NCBI GenBank assembly: GCA_013178095.1
Contig: JABLXK010000004.1
Span: 1 to 64,000 of the forward strand
DNA from: Anaerolineae bacterium
GTDB taxonomy: Bacteria > Chloroflexota > Anaerolineae > Anaerolineales > Anaerolineaceae
Reading direction: 5' to 3'
Length of the DNA: 64,000 bases
In this document: positions 59,240-64,000 of the stretch, one piece after another
Numbering within the stretch: the stretch's first letter is position 1
How the letters are laid out: every line of letters starts with the position of its first letter
The notes under the pieces: generated by a model
What the model was told of the DNA's origin: nothing
Databases searched by the model: none
The model's input: the letters and a program-made list of their open reading frames with translations, nothing else
Position numbers and translations under genes: made by a program

Positions 59240-60160
59240 ATGAAAAAGGATTTCATCGCAATTGCTGATTACTCAGCAGAAGATCTCAAGAGAATGCTTG
59301 ATTTGGCTGTCAAGCTGAAAAAAGAATATTTTGAAAAGGGGAACGAGCCAATCCTCAAGGGGAAAGTACTGGCAATGCTTTTCAGCAAACCGAGCTTGCG
59401 CACGCGCATCAGTTTTGATATGGGCATGCGCCATCTGGGCGGGGATGCCCTTTTCATCTCCCCCGACGAAATTGGTTTGGGAAAGCGTGAAGCCATCTCG
59501 GATGTCGCCCGGGTTCTTTCCGGGTATGTCAGCGGGATCATGGCGCGCGTTTTCGCTCATGAGCACGTGCTTGAATTGGCGAAGTGGGCTTCCATCCCGG
59601 TGATCAACGGTTTGAGCGATTACAACCATCCCTGCCAGGCTTTGGCGGACGTGATGACCATCTATGAAAAATTCGGCCATATGGACGGCTTAAAAGTAGC
59701 ATTTATTGGGGATGGCAACAATGTAGCCACTTCTCTGCTGCACGCCTGCGCCAAATTGGGCATGGATTTTACTATCGCTTCACCTGAAGGATATGACCTC
59801 AGTGATAAAGTCCTGGCGGATGCCAGAGAAATGGCAAAAGTCAGCGGCATCAGCATCAAAACTTTGCGCGACCCGAAAGAAGCGGTTTCAGGCGTCGATG
59901 TGATCTACACGGATACGTGGACCAGCATGGGCCAGGAAGCGGAAACTGAAAAACGCAAAGCGGTCTTCCCGCCCTACCAGGTGAATAATGCCTTGCTTAA
60001 GCTGGCCAGCCCGAATGCCATCGTCATGCACTGCCTGCCGGCTCACCGCGGTCAGGAAATCACCGATGAAGTCGCCGATGGCCCGCAATCTGCCTTGTTC
60101 CCGCAAGCGCACAACCGCTTGCATGCCCAGAAGGCTATTCTGGTGGAATTGCTGGCGTAG
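59240..60160 (+). CDS. argF: Ornithine carbamoyltransferase
   Basis: 306 aa from the ATG at 59240 with AGAGGTG upstream; the track start would add 13 unrelated residues. [14 protein letters not shown] (carbamoyl-phosphate site, with SLRTR where STRTR is usual), [24 protein letters not shown] and HCLPAHRG (ornithine site) identify OTC rather than aspartate transcarbamoylase. It converts ornithine and carbamoyl phosphate to citrulline, or the reverse in catabolic forms. The adjacent ornithine aminotransferase starts right after its stop. Confidence 0.95.
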   Translation: MKKDFIAIADYSAEDLKRMLDLAVKLKKEYFEKGNEPILKGKVLAMLFSKPSLRTRISFDMGMRHLGGDALFISPDEIGLGKREAISDVARVLSGYVSGIMARVFAHEHVLELAKWASIPVINGLSDYNHPCQALADVMTIYEKFGHMDGLKVAFIGDGNNVATSLLHACAKLGMDFTIASPEGYDLSDKVLADAREMAKVSGISIKTLRDPKEAVSGVDVIYTDTWTSMGQEAETEKRKAVFPPYQVNNALLKLASPNAIVMHCLPAHRGQEITDEVADGPQSALFPQAHNRLHAQKAILVELLA

Positions 60161-61366
60161 ATGCCTATGAAAAACCAAGACTACATCGATCTGGAGGATC
60201 GATACGGCGCCCATAATTACAAACCCTTGGATGTCGTTCTTACACGCGGCGAAGGTGTTTGGGTTTATGACGTCGAAGGCAAGCGATATCTGGACTGCTT
60301 AAGTGCTTACAGCGCGCTCAACCAGGGCCACGTGCATCCTAAAATCCTGGCTGCCATGCAGGACCAGCTGCAGAAGATCACTTTAACGTCGCGCGCTTTC
60401 CGCAACGACCAGATGCCCTTGCTATTCAAAGAACTCTCGGATTTAAGCGGCTACGAGATGTCGCTTTTGATGAACAGCGGCGCTGAAGCGGTTGAAACCG
60501 CCATCAAGTTAGCCCGAAAATGGGCGTACCGGGTTAAAGGAATCGAACGAAATCACGCCGAGATCATCGTCGCGGATGGCAATTTCCACGGCCGCACGGT
60601 GACCATTGTCTCATTTTCTTCTGATGAGTTGTATCGGGAGGATTTCGGTCCGTATACACCCGGATTTATCTCGGTAAGATACGGCGACGCTGCTGCCGTC
60701 GAAGTAGCCATTACGCCCAACACCGCCGCTGTCATGTTGGAACCGATCCAGGGTGAAGGCGGCGTGATCATTCCGCCGGTTGGTTATCTTAAAAAAGTCG
60801 CCGAAATCTGCAAGAAAAACAATGTGCTCTTTATTGCGGATGAAATCCAAACCGGATTGGGCAGGACCGGGAAGTTGTTCGCGTGCGATCATGAAAACGT
60901 CAAGCCGGATATGATGATCATCGGCAAGGCGCTGGCGGGAGGTTTTTACCCGGTTTCTGCGGTTCTTTCCTCCGCAAAAATACTGGGGTTGTTCCGCCCC
61001 GGTGAACATGGTTCCACTTTTGGCGGTAATCCGTTGGGAGCCGCTGTAGCCCGTACTGCCCTGAAAGTACTGGTTGAGGAAGGCATGATCGAAAACGCAG
61101 CCGCCATGGGCGAATATTTCAGCGAACAATTGGCAGAGATGCCCCAAAAGAACATCCGTGAAATACGATCACGGGGTTTGCTGATCGGCGTGGAAATGAA
61201 AACCGAGGCCGGACCAGCCAGGGGATATTGCGAAGGGCTGCAAAAGAAAGGCATCCTGGCGAAAGAAACACACGATACCACCATCCGATTCGCGCCTCCT
61301 TTAATCATCGATAAAGCGGTCATCGACTGGGCGATGCCGATGATCCGCGACGTTTTGGCAAAATAA
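60161..61366 (+). CDS. rocD: Ornithine aminotransferase
   Basis: 401 aa (or 399 if the ATG at 60167 is used). Class III PLP aminotransferase: [43 protein letters not shown], and the PLP lysine in [17 protein letters not shown]. It resembles RocD-type ornithine:2-oxo acid aminotransferase, making glutamate-5-semialdehyde on the way to proline or glutamate. Start to stop of argF is contiguous, so ornithine metabolism is organised in one operon. Another omega-aminotransferase specificity is less likely. Confidence 0.93.
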   Translation: MPMKNQDYIDLEDRYGAHNYKPLDVVLTRGEGVWVYDVEGKRYLDCLSAYSALNQGHVHPKILAAMQDQLQKITLTSRAFRNDQMPLLFKELSDLSGYEMSLLMNSGAEAVETAIKLARKWAYRVKGIERNHAEIIVADGNFHGRTVTIVSFSSDELYREDFGPYTPGFISVRYGDAAAVEVAITPNTAAVMLEPIQGEGGVIIPPVGYLKKVAEICKKNNVLFIADEIQTGLGRTGKLFACDHENVKPDMMIIGKALAGGFYPVSAVLSSAKILGLFRPGEHGSTFGGNPLGAAVARTALKVLVEEGMIENAAAMGEYFSEQLAEMPQKNIREIRSRGLLIGVEMKTEAGPARGYCEGLQKKGILAKETHDTTIRFAPPLIIDKAVIDWAMPMIRDVLAK

Positions 61367-61385
61367 ATTACCTTTCTGATATACT
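61355..61385 (+). promoter_or_regulatory. Promoter for pyruvate kinase, probably leaderless
   Basis: TTGGCA (61355-61360) inside the end of rocD and TATACT (61380-61385), 19 bases apart; GATATA two bases earlier would give 17. The pyk ATG begins 6 bases after TATACT, with no Shine-Dalgarno, predicting leaderless mRNA. Confidence 0.5.
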
Positions 61386-61391
61386 GAATCT

Positions 61392-62849
61392 ATGAAAAGA
61401 CGCGCAAAAATCGTAGCCACCATAGGTCCAAGCAGCGAAAGCAGAGAAAGTTTGAGCGCACTGATTCAAGCGGGCATTGACGTTGCCCGCTTGAATTTTT
61501 CCCACGGGTCGCACGAGGAGCATCAGGCTAAGATCAAACTCATCCGCGAATTGTCAATTGAATTCAACAAACCGATATCGATATTACAGGATCTTCAGGG
61601 TCCGAAATTACGGGTTGGAACCCTGCCGAAAGCCGGCGTATCGCTGACAGCAGGCGAAGTCTTGAATATGGAACTCGATCTTGACAATCGTCCGCTTGAC
61701 TTCATCGAGGGCAAGGAAAAAACCATTTTCCTGGAAATCCCGAATATTCTGCATAGTCTGAAAGTCGGCGGAAGAATCCTCCTGGACGACGGCGAGCTGG
61801 AAATGGAAGTGCTGGAGGTTTACTCTCGAGGTTTCAAAGCCAAAGTTATCCTGGGTGGAATATTGTACTCCCACAAGGGCGTCAATTTACCCGGAACCGA
61901 GCTGGATATTCCCGGTTTTACCGAAAAAGACCAGGCGGATTTGGAGTTTGGTCTGGAGATGGGTATCGACGCGGTCGCCATCTCATTCGTTCGGGATGCG
62001 GATGATGTGAACTGCATTCGGGAATTTATCCGGCGGAAAAAGCCTGCCCGGTTAAACATGCCGATCATCGCCAAGCTGGAACTCCCGCAGGCGGTCGAAA
62101 ACCTCGATAGCATTTTGGATGCTGCTGATGGGGTAATGGTCGCGCGCGGCGACTTGGGCGTTGAGACCTCACCGGCCGATGTACCGGTCATTCAAAAACG
62201 CATTATCCTGGCAGCCAATCGCAAGAATAAGCTGGTGATCACCGCCACCCAGATGCTGGATTCCATGATCGAGAATCCCCGCCCCACGCGCGCTGAGGCT
62301 TCGGATGTGGCCAACGCCATTTTCGACGGTACGGATGCCGTCATGCTTTCAGGCGAATCCGCCAACGGCAAATACCCGGTGGAAAGTGTGCGCATGATGG
62401 ATGCGATCACGTTAAAAGCCGAAAGCAACATTGCAGATTGGGGTCACTTATACCAACCCACCATCGGAAAGGATCAGGACGACGCGTTTGCGATTGCGAT
62501 AGCGGCTCGGGAACTGGCCCATGATCGTGAAGTGGCTTGTATTGCCGTTTTCACACAATACGGGCGCTCCGCCTTGCTGCAATCCAAAGCCAGGCCTCAG
62601 GTGCCCATTCTGGCTTTCACCCCAATCGAAGAAACTTACCATAAGCTTGGCTTGTATTGGGGCGTCATCCCTTACCTGGTGCCCTTTTCATCTTCCATTG
62701 AGGATATGATCTACCACGTGGAAACAGCTTTGCTGGATTCGGCAGCCTTGCTGCCGGGGCAGAAAGTCGTGTTGATTTCCGGTTTCCCGATCAGCGCGAT
62801 GGGCATGCCCAATCTGGCGTTGCTGCACACCATCGGTAGTCTAAAATGA
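61392..62849 (+). CDS. pyk: Pyruvate kinase
   Basis: 485 aa. KIVATIGPSSESRESL and VARLNFSHGSHEEH at the N-terminus, VMVARGDLGVETS and the signature ITATQMLDSMIENPRPTRAE in the barrel, and VMLSGESANGKYP. It makes ATP and pyruvate from PEP in glycolysis; the C-terminal regulatory domain is present at normal length. Its stop lies 7 bases from the convergent korB stop. Allosteric effectors cannot be read here. Confidence 0.97.
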   Translation: MKRRAKIVATIGPSSESRESLSALIQAGIDVARLNFSHGSHEEHQAKIKLIRELSIEFNKPISILQDLQGPKLRVGTLPKAGVSLTAGEVLNMELDLDNRPLDFIEGKEKTIFLEIPNILHSLKVGGRILLDDGELEMEVLEVYSRGFKAKVILGGILYSHKGVNLPGTELDIPGFTEKDQADLEFGLEMGIDAVAISFVRDADDVNCIREFIRRKKPARLNMPIIAKLELPQAVENLDSILDAADGVMVARGDLGVETSPADVPVIQKRIILAANRKNKLVITATQMLDSMIENPRPTRAEASDVANAIFDGTDAVMLSGESANGKYPVESVRMMDAITLKAESNIADWGHLYQPTIGKDQDDAFAIAIAARELAHDREVACIAVFTQYGRSALLQSKARPQVPILAFTPIEETYHKLGLYWGVIPYLVPFSSSIEDMIYHVETALLDSAALLPGQKVVLISGFPISAMGMPNLALLHTIGSLK

Positions 62850-62856
62850 CCCGGAT

Positions 62857-63897
62857 TTACTGAAAACTCAGATTGATCATATCCAGCGCTTTTCGATCCG
62901 GCCGTAGTTTTTCGGCCGGTATTCGATTAAGTGATTCGCTGCTCATCGAATACATGTCAAAGATGGTCGGCGCATTGGGATCGACGTAGATCAGGCCGGT
63001 GATCAGCCAATTGCGGCGGATAGCCTGTTCCAACAAGCGCACCGCTTCGGTGCGGTTGGTCGGGTCGTACTGTCTCTCCAGTTTTTTGAATACAATCACC
63101 GACCCATCATGCATGGTCACCTCGCGCACGGTGCCGTTTTCAAAATCTTCCACGGTGATTTCCTCGCGCGGCATGACAAACTCCACCTCATGCAACGGCG
63201 CTTCGTGCCCTTTTCCCCACGAGTATGAATGCAGCGAATAATCTTGATTATTGAATGTTACACACGGGCTGATGATATCCAGCACTGCCGTACCGTCATG
63301 GCTCAAAGCAGCTTTAATCAGTTCTTTTACCTGTTTTGGGTCGCCGGCGAATGACCGCGCGACGAACGATGCATTGGCCGCCACCGCTTCCAGGGCAATG
63401 TCCACCGGCAAATAAGGATTTTCACCCTGCCGTTTCAATTTCAACCCTTTCTCGGCGGTGGCGGAGAACTGCCCTTTGGTCAGGCCATACACGCCATTGT
63501 TTTCCACGATATATACCATGGGCAAATTGCGCCTGACCAGGTGCTTGAACTGGCTTAGGCCGATATTGGCGGTATCGCCATCTCCGCTGATCCCGATCCC
63601 CTTGAGTGTCCTATCAGCGAACAATGCCCCTTCCGCCAGGGAGGGCATGCGCCCGTGCAGGCCGTTGAATGCGAAGGACCTGTCCAGGAAATAGGCAGTC
63701 GATTTGCTGGAACAGCCGATCCCGCTGAATTTGACGATCTTTTCAGGTTGAAGCTCCAATTCATAACAGGCGGAAACGATCATATTCGCAATAGAATTAT
63801 GCCCGCAGCCTTTGCACAGTGTGGTCGGCAATCCCAGATAATCGCTGCGGTTATACCCTAAAGCATTCGGATAGGATCGTTTTAATGTCGTTTCCAT
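62857..63897 (-). CDS. 2-oxoacid:ferredoxin oxidoreductase, beta subunit
   Basis: 346 aa from the ATG at 63897 with GGAAGG about 10 bases upstream; the track start lies inside the upstream gene. The TPP-binding region is LPTTLCKGCGHNSI, GIGCSSKSTAYFL, GISGDGDTANIGLSQ (the GDGD..N motif) and NNGVYGLTKGQFSAT. It decarboxylates a 2-oxoacid to an acyl-CoA while reducing ferredoxin, with the alpha subunit encoded just upstream. 2-oxoglutarate, pyruvate or branched-chain substrates are all possible. The tail of about 60 residues after the TPP domain is longer than in many KorB. Confidence 0.93.
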   Translation of the reverse strand: METTLKRSYPNALGYNRSDYLGLPTTLCKGCGHNSIANMIVSACYELELQPEKIVKFSGIGCSSKSTAYFLDRSFAFNGLHGRMPSLAEGALFADRTLKGIGISGDGDTANIGLSQFKHLVRRNLPMVYIVENNGVYGLTKGQFSATAEKGLKLKRQGENPYLPVDIALEAVAANASFVARSFAGDPKQVKELIKAALSHDGTAVLDIISPCVTFNNQDYSLHSYSWGKGHEAPLHEVEFVMPREEITVEDFENGTVREVTMHDGSVIVFKKLERQYDPTNRTEAVRLLEQAIRRNWLITGLIYVDPNAPTIFDMYSMSSESLNRIPAEKLRPDRKALDMINLSFQ

Positions 63898-63902
63898 ATT
63901 GA

Positions 63903-64000
63903 TCAACCTTCCATTTTTTCTATTTGGCTCACAATCCATTCGGCGCTCAGCGAAAGCCCGTCGCACCTGGCAGCGCTGCGGAGTTTTGCTGCATAGTCAG
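63903..64000 (-). CDS. 3' end of the oxidoreductase alpha subunit
   Basis: Read on the minus strand, 31 codons end in TGA at 63905-63903, 5 bases before the beta-subunit start. The reading includes CDGLSLSAEWIVSQIE, which fits the C-terminus of 2-oxoacid:ferredoxin oxidoreductase alpha chains, where a KYDGxPFxxxEI-like stretch is usual. The rest lies outside the window. It was absent from the ORF track because it lacks a start here. Confidence 0.75.
   Translation of the reverse strand, partial: DYAAKLRSAARCDGLSLSAEWIVSQIEKMEG

Overview
The window looks like chromosome of an anaerobic, Gram-positive-like member of the Chloroflexota, most likely class Anaerolineae. That placement is an inference from gene content; I could not run a phylogeny. 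The supporting signs are a complete set of coenzyme F420 tail-building genes in a bacterium, 2-oxoacid:ferredoxin oxidoreductase, Firmicutes-like synteny (asp23-nusB; rpmB, asp23, DAK2/fakA-like, recG, coaD), Thr/Pro-rich secreted proteins, and the paired radical-SAM genes of the TIGR03960/TIGR03936 type. Coding density is high, intergenic gaps are short, and most of the window is core housekeeping sequence. No phage, CRISPR array or complete insertion sequence is visible. The first 31 bases may be the start of a transposase gene leaving the window.

Region by region. 1-5.6 kb: a LarA-type (nickel-pincer) racemase relative coupled to an alpha/beta hydrolase, then asp23-nusB and a large lipoprotein with a glycosidase-like barrel. 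5.6-11 kb: an MFS transporter on the minus strand, diverging from a DNA-repair pair that matches MrfA helicase and MrfB exonuclease, in which the helicase carries an inserted HNH nuclease domain. 11-22 kb: one ten-gene minus-strand operon running ssnA, fno, cofE, cofD, cofC, an F420-type LLM oxidoreductase, a CBS-pyrophosphatase, a fused FAD/2Fe-2S subunit, the molybdenum subunit of a xanthine-dehydrogenase-family enzyme, and a MocA-like molybdenum cofactor cytidylyltransferase. It joins F420 synthesis and reduction to a molybdenum hydroxylase and a purine-deaminase-like enzyme. 22-30.8 kb: M20 peptidase, YqhQ-like membrane protein, YqeY, a PgpH-like 7TM-HD phosphodiesterase, YbeY and DgkA, then an orphan NarL-type regulator, exonuclease III and a LysM/M23 peptidase.

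30.8-36.9 kb: two uncharacterised proteins with winged-helix-like parts, tRNA-Arg(UCU) whose 3' end is repeated in a 66-bp tandem array, and a sigma-70-type promoter reading into two tandem cyclic-di-GMP-I (GEMM) riboswitches. Each riboswitch has its own terminator, and they lie upstream of a secreted subtilisin-like protease. A small lipoprotein follows. 37-41 kb: a stress operon tpx-hsp20-lon. 41-48.8 kb: a Ser/Thr kinase with rpe, rpmB, asp23, fakA-like, recG, coaD and a coiled-coil protein. 48.8-52.6 kb: folC and a second lon on the minus strand. 52.6-64 kb: DUF503, an SDR lacking the usual catalytic Tyr/Lys, the two radical-SAM-linked genes, a zinc-ribbon TrmH methyltransferase, a P-loop NTPase with a PadR regulator, an FmdB zinc ribbon, a KDSR-like SDR, ornithine carbamoyltransferase with ornithine aminotransferase, pyruvate kinase, and the beta (plus the extreme end of the alpha) subunit of a 2-oxoacid:ferredoxin oxidoreductase.

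The strongest leads are the tandem c-di-GMP riboswitch control of a secreted protease, the F420/molybdenum-hydroxylase operon, the HNH-containing MrfA with MrfB, and the uncharacterised two-gene module beside the tRNA repeat array. Starts were revised from the ORF track where a ribosome binding site, an overlap or the family length argued for it; this is stated in each entry.
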